Assembly (NCBI RefSeq): GCF_014295035.1
Contig: NZ_CP060404.1
Coordinates: 6,426,501 to 6,490,500 of the forward strand
DNA from: Streptomyces buecherae
GTDB taxonomy: Bacteria > Actinomycetota > Actinomycetes > Streptomycetales > Streptomycetaceae
Reading direction: 5' to 3'
Length of the DNA stretch: 64,000 nucleotides
Below, one piece after another: positions 27,936-39,333 of this stretch. The notes below the pieces were generated by a model. That model searched no databases and was not told where the DNA came from. It was given only the letters and a program-made list of their open reading frames with translations. Each line of letters starts with the position of its first letter. Positions within the stretch are counted from its first letter, which is position 1. The position numbers and the translations under genes were made by a program.

Positions 27936-28838
27936 TCACAGCTCCGCCAGCAGCTCCGCCTTCTTCGCCGTGAACTCGTCGTCCGTCAACAGCCCCGCCT
28001 GGTGCAGGTCGCCCAGATGTCGGATGCGGTCGGCGATGTGCCCCGGGTCGGGGCGGGCCGCGGCCTGCTGGGCCTCCACCGGGCTCGGCACCGGCGCGCC
28101 GTGCGGGTGCAGCCCGCCACCGTTGCTGGTGGACGCGGCGCGCACCGCCTCCAGGACGGCCGCCGCGAACGGCAGCGAGTCATGCACCAGGCCGTATCCC
28201 ATGCCGAAGACGACCGCGGCCGGGTTCTGGTCGGCGGCACCCGGTTCGCCCCCGCCCGCGCCGCGCGCCACCAGCCGCAGGTGCCCGTTGAACACCTCGG
28301 GTGACCGCCACTCGACCCCGGCCAGCTCCGAGATCGGGAACCGCTGGTCACCGGCCTTCCACTTGGCGGAGGACGCACCCGTCCAGAACCACCGGAAGAT
28401 CACGGACGACCCGTCGAAGGACGCCTTCCCGTCGTACGCCTTGAAGGCCAGCGGTGGCGCGGGCGCCGCCACCAGATGGGTGTCGGCCGGCGCCTTGGCA
28501 TCCGGGCCCAGCGCGGCCCGTATCTCGTCCGCGTAGTACTCGGCGAGCGTCTCCCGCTCGGCGGGCAGCACCAGCCGATACGGGTCGTAGTTCTCCTTGA
28601 GCTGCCCGTCCGCCGCGTCCATCAGCGGATCGGCGCCGGGCCTCGGCACCGCGCGCAACACCACCGTGCCGCGCTTGCCGGGCGTCAGCTCCACTCCTGC
28701 CAACGCCTCGTAGGGGATGCGGCGTTCACCGAGCGCCTGGAGCAGCTTCGGTGTGCGAATCCCCCGTTCGAAGCGGATGAGCACGGAGTCAGCGTCGAAC
28801 TCCCAGACCGTGTGAAAACCGGCCAGCACATCACCCAT
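27936..28838 (-). CDS. DUF4429 protein with C-terminal SHOCT domain
   Basis: A 300-residue protein with two tandem DUF4429 (PH-like) repeats: WEFDADSVLIRFERG ... YEALAGVELTPG early on, and the related LAFKAYDGKASFDGSSVIF ... ISELAGVEW. A short SHOCT helix motif follows at the end (HLGDLHQAGLLTDDEFTAKKAELL). SHOCT segments often mediate oligomerisation. I chose the ATG at 28838; others at 28847 and 28898 are in frame. Function unknown, probably cytoplasmic. Its neighbours give no pathway. Confidence 0.8.
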   Translation of the reverse strand: MGDVLAGFHTVWEFDADSVLIRFERGIRTPKLLQALGERRIPYEALAGVELTPGKRGTVVLRAVPRPGADPLMDAADGQLKENYDPYRLVLPAERETLAEYYADEIRAALGPDAKAPADTHLVAAPAPPLAFKAYDGKASFDGSSVIFRWFWTGASSAKWKAGDQRFPISELAGVEWRSPEVFNGHLRLVARGAGGGEPGAADQNPAAVVFGMGYGLVHDSLPFAAAVLEAVRAASTSNGGGLHPHGAPVPSPVEAQQAAARPDPGHIADRIRHLGDLHQAGLLTDDEFTAKKAELLAEL

Positions 28839-28933
28839 ATGGCTCATCGTATGTTGCGGTCGCCCGCCCGTCCCCCTTTGGTGCGCTACGCGCGTCAAAC
28901 CTCTGCTTGGCGTTCCTTCGTCTTCCGCCGCGG

Positions 28934-30160
28934 TCAGATCAGGCCCGCGGTGCAGGCGTCACCACCCCCGCAGCTCACCGACGTCACCGCGCCGACGCCG
29001 ACCTTGGCGAAGTTGGCGAGGCTCGTCGTCCCCGGTTCGAAGTATCCCGCGTGTCCCGCCGCCCCGTCAGCAGACAGCACGCGAGCGCCGAAGTCCGGCT
29101 CCACCGGGTCGGCCCCGTGCCCGAACCCGGCGATGTCCAGATGGGGCACGTCGGCGATCCAGTCGCCGGAGTCCCGCGCGGCCCACACGCGCGCGGATGT
29201 GCCCAGGTCGGCGACGTTCTCGGCGCGCATGCCGGGGCTGCCCGAGACGGCGATGTCGGTGACCGCGCGCGGCAGGTCGTCGGCGGCGACCCCGCACACC
29301 ACGGAACCGTAGCTGTGACAGAACAGGGCGACCTCGGCCCGCGACCGCCCGGGCAGCCCGCCCAGCGTGGCGCGCAGCCGCCGCGCGCCGTCCTCGGCCC
29401 GCGCGCCGGTCGCGGCGTCGATGCCGATGCCGGCCGGGCTGGTGTAGTCGGCCCAGGCGATCACGGCGGTCCGGCTCGCGGGACCCGCGGACCGCTCGGC
29501 CGCGTACAGCGCACGCGCCATGCCGACCGGCGCCCGGTAGGGCTGGCGGGTCCGCTCGAACGTCAGGAGGTCCGTGTCCACGCCAGGTACCACGACCGAC
29601 ACCCGCCGCGCGGTTGCCAGGTTCCCGAAGACCTCCGCGACCCGGCCCGATCCCGCGGGGTCGAAGGCGAGAATCTGTCGCCCCCGGCTCAGCAGCGCCT
29701 CGTAGCGATGCATGCGCCGCCCCGCCTCGCGCTGCCCGTACGGCGTGAGCCGGTCGTCGCGCGTCCGCTCCCGCTCCACCAGCCTGGCCTGGCGCAGCGC
29801 CAACCGGTTGGCCCGGTAGCGCAGCGCGACGGGGGCGCCGTTGAGGTTGCCCACGGCCAGCGGGTAGCGCCGGACGAGACGGGTGAGTTGGGCGCCGGTG
29901 AGCGAGTCGAAGAACCGCGCCAGGCGGCGGGGCGAGGAGTCCGTGTCCGGCAGCGGGCGCCCGGCGATGGCGCCCTTCCCCCACGCGGCCAGCGAGGCGC
30001 TCAACGGGTCGGGCCCGGCGCCGAGCCGCCTGCCCACGGCCCAGCCGCTGGTGGCGAGCAGCACGAAGACCACGACCAGCGCGAGCGCGGTGCGCCAGGC
30101 GGTGGCCGTGTGGACCCAGGACAGGGAGGAGCGGGAGCCAAGCTCCGGAAAGGAAGTCAC
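28934..30160 (-). CDS. DUF1023 alpha/beta hydrolase, second paralogue
   Basis: A 408-residue paralogue of the hydrolase encoded at 23578-25044, without the Ser/Thr insertion. A single membrane segment (TALALVVVFVLLATSGWAV) near residue 25-43 anchors an extracellular domain with the same CHSYGSVVCG elbow, GFGHGADP and AAGHAGYFEPG motifs. The GTG at 30160 has AGGGTGG at a good distance. The C-terminus contains three cysteines (SCGGGDAC) that may form a disulfide. The two paralogues flank the two-component system and the DUF4429 gene, which suggests an old local duplication. Confidence 0.8.
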   Translation of the reverse strand: MTSFPELGSRSSLSWVHTATAWRTALALVVVFVLLATSGWAVGRRLGAGPDPLSASLAAWGKGAIAGRPLPDTDSSPRRLARFFDSLTGAQLTRLVRRYPLAVGNLNGAPVALRYRANRLALRQARLVERERTRDDRLTPYGQREAGRRMHRYEALLSRGRQILAFDPAGSGRVAEVFGNLATARRVSVVVPGVDTDLLTFERTRQPYRAPVGMARALYAAERSAGPASRTAVIAWADYTSPAGIGIDAATGARAEDGARRLRATLGGLPGRSRAEVALFCHSYGSVVCGVAADDLPRAVTDIAVSGSPGMRAENVADLGTSARVWAARDSGDWIADVPHLDIAGFGHGADPVEPDFGARVLSADGAAGHAGYFEPGTTSLANFAKVGVGAVTSVSCGGGDACTAGLI

Positions 30161-30457
30161 CGCGAACCACCCTAGGAGAAGCGGGGCAACGGCCGCCAAA
30201 ACGCGTGAGTCATCTCACGTTTGAATGCGGACAATTGAACTCAGGGGGTGATTTTCCTTCGCCCTTCCGGCGCCTTCCGAACGCTCGTCCGGACCGTTTA
30301 TCGGCACTTTCCAGCGCTTTCCAGAGGTTTGGGGCACTTCGTCCCTGTTGTGTCATGGTGCACGACGCGCCGGTGGCACGGGCTGACCGCCGCGCCCGCC
30401 ACCACGAGCGGCGCGCCTACCCCGTCCAGGCGGGGCCCCATCGCTTCCGGATGTCGG

Positions 30458-31210
30458 CTACGCGCGGCACACGCCGTCCGCGCCGGCCACGGTGACCGTG
30501 TGGCCACGGCCGTGGCTGTTGGGGTTGGGGTTGGGGGTGTTGGGACTGCTGGGTCTGGCCGGGCGTGGGCGGTGCCAGTCCTCGGCCAGCGCCGGGGACA
30601 ACTGGTCCAGATACGACTCGGTGAGGTCGCGAATCGCGGCCACCGTGCAGTCGTCGCCCTCGCTCCACACCTTGGCCGCCACCCGCATCACGCCCCCGAA
30701 CGCCGCCACCAACACCCGCGGCCTGGGGTCGGCCTCCAGGTCCACTCCCTCACGGCGCGCGATCTCCTGCGCGAACCGCGCCTCAAGCTCGGCATTGCGA
30801 CGCAGGTGGACGGCGAGCAGGGCGGGGGTGGACTCGATCATCCGGTAGGCGCGCATGTGGAGTTCGAGCGGCACCACCTCCCGGATGGCCTCGTCGATGC
30901 TCTCCCAGGCCGCGGAGACGCTCCGACGCAGCGCGACGAGCGGCGCCTCGTGCGCGGGCCGATCCAGCACCGCCGCGTAGAAGTACGCCTCGGCCAACTC
31001 CTGTACGGAGAACGCCACCTCCTCCTTGTTGGCGAAGTAGCGGAAGAAGGTGCGCTGCGAGACGTCGACCGCCTCGGCGATCTCGTCAACGGTGGTGTCC
31101 TCGTACCCCTGCTCCACGAAGAGTTCGAGCGCCGCGCGGGTCAGGGCGTCGCGCGTCCGTTGCTTCTTGCGCTGCCGCAGGCCGATGGGGGGTGTCACCT
31201 GGTCCGTCAT
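30458..31210 (-). CDS. TetR-family regulator
   Basis: A 250-residue TetR protein, with the helix-turn-helix at about residues 20-65 (FVEQGYEDTTVDEIAEAVDV, SQRTFFRYFANKEEVAF). The C-terminal ligand domain ends in an Asn/Pro repeat tail (NTPNPNPNS). The ATG has GGAAGGTG directly before it. It is divergent from a DHA2 multidrug transporter and is its likely repressor. Confidence 0.92.
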   Translation of the reverse strand: MTDQVTPPIGLRQRKKQRTRDALTRAALELFVEQGYEDTTVDEIAEAVDVSQRTFFRYFANKEEVAFSVQELAEAYFYAAVLDRPAHEAPLVALRRSVSAAWESIDEAIREVVPLELHMRAYRMIESTPALLAVHLRRNAELEARFAQEIARREGVDLEADPRPRVLVAAFGGVMRVAAKVWSEGDDCTVAAIRDLTESYLDQLSPALAEDWHRPRPARPSSPNTPNPNPNSHGRGHTVTVAGADGVCRA

Positions 31211-31532
31211 CACCTTCCGGCTCTCTCCTCGCGAGGGCGGGCCCACGCGCCGTCCGCACGCCACCCGACTGGATCCGTACGCCCTGCGGCCTGGCCGCCG
31301 GCGCTCGGTGCTCGGCGGTGTCCTGTCGTACGTCTCCCGCCGCACCGCACGTCGTACGAGGTGCCTGCGTGTCGTGCGAGGCGCCGCGTGTCGTACGGCG
31401 TGCGCCCGGTCGTGCGCTCCGGTGGCACGGGCGTGCCCCCGGGGCAGTTCACCCTACCCAGCGCCTACCGTGACAGGCTCCGACTCTTGAAACTGTTTGT
31501 CACTTGTCAGTGGCTGTCATTAATCTCATTTA
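31211..31532. other. divergent TetR/MFS intergenic region
   Basis: About 320 bp. The left two-thirds are GC-rich with repeated TCGTACG-like strings and no gene. The right 60 bp, next to the transporter, are AT-rich and contain the promoter and repeats described in the separate entry. Confidence 0.5.
31497..31524 (+). promoter_or_regulatory. MFS promoter and candidate TetR operator
   Basis: A -35-like TTGTCA (31497-31502) and a -10-like ATTAAT (31519-31524) are 16 bp apart. They would start transcription near the ATG at 31533, and no ribosome site precedes that ATG, so a leaderless mRNA is likely. TGTCA occurs three times in 22 bp, and CACT-TGTC-AGTG (31501-31512) is an inverted repeat covering the spacer, a good place for a TetR repressor. 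Confidence 0.5.
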
Positions 31533-33140
31533 ATGACTTCAGAGACCACCGTCGCCGGCGCCGCGCCGGAGCAACAGGAGCCGCTGCCCCAGTCCGGAAT
31601 GCGGGGCCACCCCTGGCTCACCCTCATCTCCGTCGCGATCGGCGTCATGATGGTCGCCCTCGACGGCACGATCGTGGCCATCGCCAACCCCGCCATCCAG
31701 CACGACCTCGGCGCCTCGCTCGCCGACGTGCAGTGGATAACCAACGGCTACCTGCTCGCCCTCGCCGTCGCCCTGATCACGGCGGGCAAGCTCGGCGACC
31801 GCTTCGGCCACCGGCAGACCTTCCTCGTCGGCGTCAGCGGCTTCGCGCTCGCCTCGGCCGCCATCGGACTCTCCGGCAACGTGTCGGCGGTGGTGACCTT
31901 CCGCGTGCTCCAGGGCCTGTTCGGCGCCCTGCTGATGCCCGCGGCGCTCGGCCTGCTGCGCGCCACCTTCCCGGCCGAGAAGCTCAACATGGCGATCGGC
32001 ATCTGGGGCATGGTCATCGGCGCCTCCACCGCGGGCGGCCCGATCGTCGGCGGCCTGCTCGTGGAGCACGTCAACTGGCAGTCGGTGTTCTTCGTCAACG
32101 TGCCCGTCGGCGTCATCGCGCTCGCCATCGGCCTGCTGATCCTGCGGGACCACCGGGCCGAGAACGCCCCGCGCTCGTTCGACCTCCCCGGCATCGCGTT
32201 GCTGTCCGGCGCGATGTTCTGCCTGATCTGGGCGCTGATCAAGGCGCCCGAGTGGGGCTGGGGCGACCCGGCGACGCTGCTCTTCCTCGGCCTCGCGGTG
32301 GCCGCCTTCGCCGCCTTCGCGTACTGGCAGACCCGGGCCGCGGAACCGCTGCTGCCGCTCGGCCTCTTCCGCTCCGTCCCGCTGTCCGCCGGCACCGTCC
32401 TCATGGTCCTGATGGCCTTCGGCTTCATGGGCGGGCTGTTCTTCGTGACCTTCTACCTGCAGAACGTGCACGGCATGAGCCCCGTCGACAGCGGCCTGCA
32501 CCTGCTGCCGCTGACCGCGATGATGATCGTCGCGTCCCCGGCGGCCGGCGCGCTGATCACGCGGGTCGGGCCGCGTGTCCCCCTGGTCGGCGCGATGGTG
32601 CTGACCGCGGTCGCGCTCTACGGGCTGGCCGGCCTGGACGTCGACTCGGGCACCGGACTGATGTCGCTGTGGTTCGCCCTGCTCGGCCTCGGCCTGGCAC
32701 CCGTCATGGTGGGCGCGACGGAGGTCATCGTCGGCAACGCGCCGCTGGAGTTCTCCGGTGTGGCGGGCGGCCTCCAACAGGCCGCGATGCAGGTCGGCGG
32801 CAGTCTGGGCACGGCCGTGCTGGGCGCGGTCATGGCGGGCCGCGTGGACCGCGACCTGCCCGCCAACTGGGCGGAGGCCGGCCTGCCCGCCCCCTCCGGG
32901 CACGAGCTGGACCAGGCCGCCGACGCGGTCGCCATCGGTCGGCCGCCCATCGACCCGGACAACCCGCCGCCGGCGGACGTCGCGGAGAAGATCACGCACG
33001 TCGCGCACGAGACGTTCGTCTCCGGCATGGGCCTGTCCTTCACGGTCGCCGCCGTCGTCGCGGTCGGCGCGGCCGCCGTCGCGACGCTCGCCAAGCGGGG
33101 CGCCCAGTCCGATGCGAGCACCGGAACGCCGCACATCTGA
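31533..33140 (+). CDS. DHA2-family MFS efflux transporter
   Basis: A 535-residue major-facilitator protein with 14 predicted membrane helices. Signature motifs are LDGTIVAIANPAIQHDL in helix 1 and LGDRFGHRQTFLVG (motif A) between helices 2 and 3. The motif-C-like GASTAGGPIVGGLL lies in helix 5. This is the EmrB/QacA drug:proton antiporter type. Regulation is probably by the divergent TetR. Substrate unknown. Confidence 0.92.
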   Translation: MTSETTVAGAAPEQQEPLPQSGMRGHPWLTLISVAIGVMMVALDGTIVAIANPAIQHDLGASLADVQWITNGYLLALAVALITAGKLGDRFGHRQTFLVGVSGFALASAAIGLSGNVSAVVTFRVLQGLFGALLMPAALGLLRATFPAEKLNMAIGIWGMVIGASTAGGPIVGGLLVEHVNWQSVFFVNVPVGVIALAIGLLILRDHRAENAPRSFDLPGIALLSGAMFCLIWALIKAPEWGWGDPATLLFLGLAVAAFAAFAYWQTRAAEPLLPLGLFRSVPLSAGTVLMVLMAFGFMGGLFFVTFYLQNVHGMSPVDSGLHLLPLTAMMIVASPAAGALITRVGPRVPLVGAMVLTAVALYGLAGLDVDSGTGLMSLWFALLGLGLAPVMVGATEVIVGNAPLEFSGVAGGLQQAAMQVGGSLGTAVLGAVMAGRVDRDLPANWAEAGLPAPSGHELDQAADAVAIGRPPIDPDNPPPADVAEKITHVAHETFVSGMGLSFTVAAVVAVGAAAVATLAKRGAQSDASTGTPHI

Positions 33141-33496
33141 ACGCTTTCCGTCCTCCGTTCGGGTGACTCTCGGGCGCCCCGCGCGGCGGCCCCGTCGTGG
33201 GTCCGGCGGGGCCGCCCGGGCCGGTCAACACCCCTCTGAGCTTGGACGCAAGGCTCAACCCTGCCCTTTACGCAGCGTCAACACCGCACGTCAACGAGGG
33301 CCGTCGTGGCCAAACCGACGCGAGCATCCCCTATCTGGGTCGCGTCCCTCCCTCGCCCTTGGCGCACCCCTTCGCAACCCAGCAAGCTGCGGTGACGGGG
33401 AAGCGGCGCCGGCCCACACAGGGGCCGCGCCGACGCCTTCCCCGGGGCGTGCCACCAGGCCCGGCCCGAAACCGAGCACACGGGGAGTAACAGGAC
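33141..33496. other. spacer upstream of the I36 inhibitor gene
   Basis: About 355 bp between the transporter and the inhibitor gene. It includes an imperfect hairpin (GAGCTTG ... CAAGGCTC, near 33238-33256), which may end the transporter transcript, and three GTCAAC repeats at 33223, 33277 and 33290 that could be regulator half-sites. No gene seen. Confidence 0.4.
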
Positions 33497-33922
33497 ATGC
33501 GTACGACGACGAAGCGGGGCACCACGGTCCGGGCGCTGACGACCCTCGCGACGGTGGGGGCGGTGGCGGCCATGACCACGGCCCTGGCACCCCCGCGAGC
33601 CAGCGCGCAGCCGACCGCCCCGCACGCCAGCCGGTCGGGCGCCTGCGCGGCGGGCCAGCTCTGCCTGTGGGAGCGACCCGACTTCAAGGGCCCGCGCCAC
33701 ACCTACGAGCTGTCGAACACCGACATCGAGAGCTGCGTCCCGCTGCCGGCCGGGGCGAGGGCCGAGTCCCTCGCCAACCGCACGGGGCGCCCGGTCACCA
33801 CATACCAGAGCGCCGAGTGCGGGGAGACCGGCGAGTTCGACACCTACCCGGGCAAGGGCAGCGGCGCCCGGCTGTCCGAGTCGCCCTACCAGATCGGCGC
33901 GATCAAGATCTGGGAGCGCTGA
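33497..33922 (+). CDS. secreted peptidase-inhibitor I36 / crystallin-fold protein
   Basis: A 141-residue secreted protein. The signal peptide ends at about residue 37 (PPRASA-QPT). The mature part has four cysteines and the pattern CLWERPDFKGPRHTY and IGAIKIWER, typical of the I36/beta-gamma-crystallin fold found in Streptomyces metalloproteinase inhibitors (SMPI). Inhibition of a metalloprotease is a family-based suggestion, and many members are uncharacterised. A GGGAG site precedes the ATG. It is convergent with aceE, with a shared terminator. Confidence 0.8.
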   Translation: MRTTTKRGTTVRALTTLATVGAVAAMTTALAPPRASAQPTAPHASRSGACAAGQLCLWERPDFKGPRHTYELSNTDIESCVPLPAGARAESLANRTGRPVTTYQSAECGETGEFDTYPGKGSGARLSESPYQIGAIKIWER

Positions 33923-33927
33923 GAACG

Positions 33928-33965
33928 CCGCCGGGCCGGACGGGAAGCCCCGTCCGGCCCGGCGG
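33928..33965. terminator. bidirectional terminator between I36 gene and aceE
   Basis: A perfect 17-bp stem (33928-33944 with 33949-33965, CCGCCGGGCCGGACGGG) and an AAGC loop, 6 bp after the I36 stop and 26 bp from the aceE stop. Confidence 0.85.
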
Positions 33966-33990
33966 TTCGCGCCTCGTTACGCGGTACGGC

Positions 33991-36738
<2,748 letters not shown>

Positions 36739-37212
36739 GCTGTTCCTTCGCTGTTCTGTCGTGTCGTGCTCGGCACGTGAGTGCTGCTGCGCACGCGGTC
36801 TTCGTATCTGGTCCTGCTTTCGCGCCGTCCTCCATCGTGTACCGCGGTGTGCGAGTACGTCATCTCTACTCAGCGGTAACCACCACAGGGTGAGACGGGC
36901 GCCAGGGAGCCCAGCGACTGGCGACGGCCAAATCGCAACCATACGCCCACTATGGAAGTCGCTCGTGTACGGCCGTTCGACCCCGAATGCCGCAGTGTCG
37001 GGAAAGAACTTCGCAAGCCGGACATAAGCCTGTGTCTTGAATCACTTACGCCCGTGGCGTCAGGATGTGAGTTGCGGCGAGTCGTCAACGTTTGGGCGGG
37101 ATCGGCAGCCGGGTACTTGCGCGAACCGCCCGGCACGTGTGGACTACGCCCAATGCCCCGCGTACGCGCGAGGCGATCAAGACAATTTCTGCAGGATGAC
37201 AGGAGGCAATCC
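36739..37212. other. divergent aceE/DUF3052 regulatory region
   Basis: About 470 bp between two divergent genes, with moderately AT-rich patches and no gene. A possible rightward promoter is TTGAAT (37037-37042) with CAGGAT 18 bp later (37061-37066), which gives a leader of about 140 bases for the DUF3052 gene. The leftward aceE promoter is not obvious. Confidence 0.45.
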
Positions 37213-37653
37213 GTGAGCGCGACCGCGGACCACGCGGAGGAGCGGACCAATCCGGCCGCCAGGCTGGGTTTCGAGCCCGGGCAGGTGGTCCAGGAGATCG
37301 GCTACGACGACGACGTGGAGCAGGAGCTGCGTGAGGGCATCGAGGAGCTCACCGGCACTGAGCTTGTCGACGAGGATTACGACGACGTGGCCGATGCCGT
37401 GGTGCTGTGGTTCCGAGAGGACGACGGCGACCTGACCGACGCGCTCGTGGACGCCACCACGATGATCGACGAAGGCGGCTCGGTCTGGTTGATGACCCCG
37501 AAGACCGGTCGCGACGGGTACGTGGAGCCCAGCGACATCGGTGAGGCGGCGACGACCGCCGGTCTGTCCCAGACCAGGAGCATCAGCGCCGGGAAGGACT
37601 GGAGCGGCAGCCGCCTGGTCACCCCGAAGACGGCTCGCTCCGCCAAGCGCTGA
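37213..37653 (+). CDS. DUF3052 domain protein
   Basis: A 146-residue conserved actinobacterial protein of unknown function. It is acidic in the middle (QELREGIEELTGTELVDEDY) and ends with a basic tail (LVTPKTARSAKR). The GTG has a perfect AGGAGG. DUF3052 genes are commonly found next to aceE, as here. Proteins of this family have no catalytic motif, and a regulatory or binding role is possible. Confidence 0.88.
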   Translation: MSATADHAEERTNPAARLGFEPGQVVQEIGYDDDVEQELREGIEELTGTELVDEDYDDVADAVVLWFREDDGDLTDALVDATTMIDEGGSVWLMTPKTGRDGYVEPSDIGEAATTAGLSQTRSISAGKDWSGSRLVTPKTARSAKR

Positions 37654-37686
37654 GACCGTCGGTGGCCTTGCCCCGAGGTCGCTGCG

Positions 37687-37722
37687 AGAGCCCCCATCCG
37701 ACGACGGTCGGATGGGGGCTCT
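37687..37722 (+). terminator. terminator after DUF3052 gene
   Basis: A perfect 16-bp stem (AGAGCCCCCATCCGAC with its complement at 37707-37722) and a GACG loop, about 35 bp after the stop and 50 bp before the peroxiredoxin start. Confidence 0.85.
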
Positions 37723-37772
37723 GCGCGTAGGGTGGACGCGATCTGTCGAGATTCTTCGAAGGGACGTCCCCC

Positions 37773-38231
37773 ATGGCCGTCGAGGTCGGTGCGCAGGCCC
37801 CGGACTTCGCGCTGCGGACCCAGCATGGCGAACAGGCCACGCTCTCCGAGTTCCGCGGAGAGCGGAACGTCGTCCTGCTCTTCTACCCGTTCGCCTTCAC
37901 CGGCGTCTGCACCGGCGAGCTGCGCGCGCTCCGCGACGAACTCCCGACGTTCGTCAACGACGACGTGCAGCTCCTCGCGGTCTCCAACGACTCGCCGTTC
38001 AGCCTGCGCGTCTTCGCCGAGCAGGAGGGGCTTGAGTTCCCGCTGCTCTCCGACTTCTGGCCGCACGGCGAGGTCTCCCGGGCCTACGGGGTCTTCGACG
38101 AGGAGAAGGGGTGCGCCGTGCGGGGCACCTTCGTCATCGACAAGGAGGGCGTGGTGCGCTGGACGGTCGTCAACGGCCTGCCGGACGCCCGCGACCTGAA
38201 CGACTACGTCAAGGCGCTCGCGGAGCTCTAG
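37773..38231 (+). CDS. peroxiredoxin, AhpE-like
   Basis: A 152-residue thiol peroxidase. Peroxidatic Cys46 lies in PFAFTGVCTGE, with the supporting Thr and Arg. The only other Cys (EKGCAVRG, about 112) is not in a resolving position for the atypical 2-Cys type, so a one-cysteine mechanism with mycothiol/mycoredoxin, as in AhpE, is likely. It lies directly upstream of the ter genes, which fits a shared stress response. Confidence 0.9.
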   Translation: MAVEVGAQAPDFALRTQHGEQATLSEFRGERNVVLLFYPFAFTGVCTGELRALRDELPTFVNDDVQLLAVSNDSPFSLRVFAEQEGLEFPLLSDFWPHGEVSRAYGVFDEEKGCAVRGTFVIDKEGVVRWTVVNGLPDARDLNDYVKALAEL

Positions 38232-38333
38232 GCGTGGCCCGCGCCCCGCGTCGGCCGAGCGGGCCGGCGGAAGCGGCGCGACACCTCGTCCCGGCGGTGC
38301 ACGGTCGTACCGCTCGGGGGGAACCGCTCACTA

Positions 38334-38351
38334 GGATCAAAACGTTGATCC
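38334..38351 (+). promoter_or_regulatory. terD promoter with palindrome
   Basis: A perfect 7-bp inverted repeat, GGATCAA-AACG-TTGATCC, starts inside a TAGGAT hexamer (38332-38337) that looks like a Streptomyces -10 box. It lies 62 bp upstream of the first terD gene, so a regulator bound there would block initiation. The bound protein is unknown. Confidence 0.5.
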
Positions 38352-38412
38352 GATGGCAACCGTATGACGGGGGCACGCTGTGCTCCCTGACGAAACTCAC
38401 CTGGGAGGACTC

Positions 38413-38988
38413 GTGGGAGTCAGCCTCAGCAAGGGCGGCAACGTCTCGCTGACCAAGGAAGCCCCTAACCTGACCGCCGTTATCGTCGGTCTCGGCTGGG
38501 ACGCCCGTACGACCACGGGCACTGACTTCGACCTCGACGCCAGCGCGCTGCTGGCCAACGCCGAGGGCAAGGTCGCCAACGACTCGAACTTCGTCTTCTT
38601 CAACAACCTGAAGAGCCCCGACGGCTCCGTGGAGCACACCGGTGACAACATCACCGGTGAGGGCGAGGGCGACGACGAGCAGATCAAGGTGAACCTGGCC
38701 GCTGTTCCGGCCGATGTCGCCAAGATCGTTTTCCCGGTCTCGATCTACGACGCCGAGACCCGCCAGCAGAGCTTCGGCCAGGTGCGCAACGCGTTCATCC
38801 GCGTCGTCAACCAGGCCGACAACGTCGAGCTGGCGCGCTACGACCTGAGCGAGGACGCCTCGACCGAGACCGCGATGGTCTTCGGCGAGCTGTACCGCAA
38901 CGGCGCCGAGTGGAAGTTCCGGGCCATCGGTCAGGGGTACGCCTCGGGCCTGCGCGGCATCGCGCAGGACTTCGGCGTCAACGTCTGA
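38413..38988 (+). CDS. terD: TerD-family calcium-binding stress protein (copy 1)
   Basis: A 191-residue TerD-domain protein. The opening VSLSKGGNVSLTKEAPNL, the acidic calcium-ligand segment DFDLDASALL and the NNLKSPDGSVEHTGDN loop are canonical. The C-terminal GQGYASGLRGIAQDFG is also conserved. TerD proteins bind Ca2+ and act in tellurite/stress tolerance and, in streptomycetes, in development. The GTG at 38413 follows GGGAGGAC. It is nearly the same as the next gene, a tandem duplication. Confidence 0.93.
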   Translation: MGVSLSKGGNVSLTKEAPNLTAVIVGLGWDARTTTGTDFDLDASALLANAEGKVANDSNFVFFNNLKSPDGSVEHTGDNITGEGEGDDEQIKVNLAAVPADVAKIVFPVSIYDAETRQQSFGQVRNAFIRVVNQADNVELARYDLSEDASTETAMVFGELYRNGAEWKFRAIGQGYASGLRGIAQDFGVNV

Positions 38989-39009
38989 CCCTCGCGTTCG
39001 TCGTAGCGC

Positions 39010-39077
39010 GTCCGGCGCCGCACACCCCCGACCTTCCGGTGGGGGCCCGACTCAACCCCGGGAGTGCGGCGCCGGAC
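39010..39077. terminator. nested inverted repeat between terD copies
   Basis: Perfect 14-bp arms, GTCCGGCGCCGCAC (39010-39023) and its complement (39064-39077), enclose a smaller hairpin (CCCCC ... GGGGG). It starts 21 bp after the first terD stop, so it probably terminates that transcript. The rest of this 345-bp spacer (to 39333) is GC-rich, without a gene. Confidence 0.6.
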
Positions 39078-39227
39078 GTGCTCCGGGGCCCGGTCGCGTG
39101 ACCGCGGCCGGAGGTCCGGCCGGGGGCGGGCCACGCGCCCGGGCCCCGGGTCGGCGGCGCGCGCGGGGCGTGCGCGCCCGAGCGGCTCGACGTCGGCCCG
39201 CGCGGGCGCGGAAACGAGCAGAACGAG

Positions 39228-39244
39228 CAGTACGCGCTGTACTG
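39228..39244. promoter_or_regulatory. inverted repeat upstream of second terD
   Basis: A perfect CAGTAC-N5-GTACTG palindrome about 90 bp before the second terD gene, with another CAGTAC half-site at 39264-39269. It differs from the repeat upstream of the first copy, which suggests separate control. Confidence 0.45.
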
Positions 39245-39333
39245 GCCTGGCTGGTGGGGCGTGCAGTACGAGTAGTGCGGTGGTGCAGCGCGAGCCGTAC
39301 CCAGCGCCGTGACTTTGGGGAGGACACAACAAC

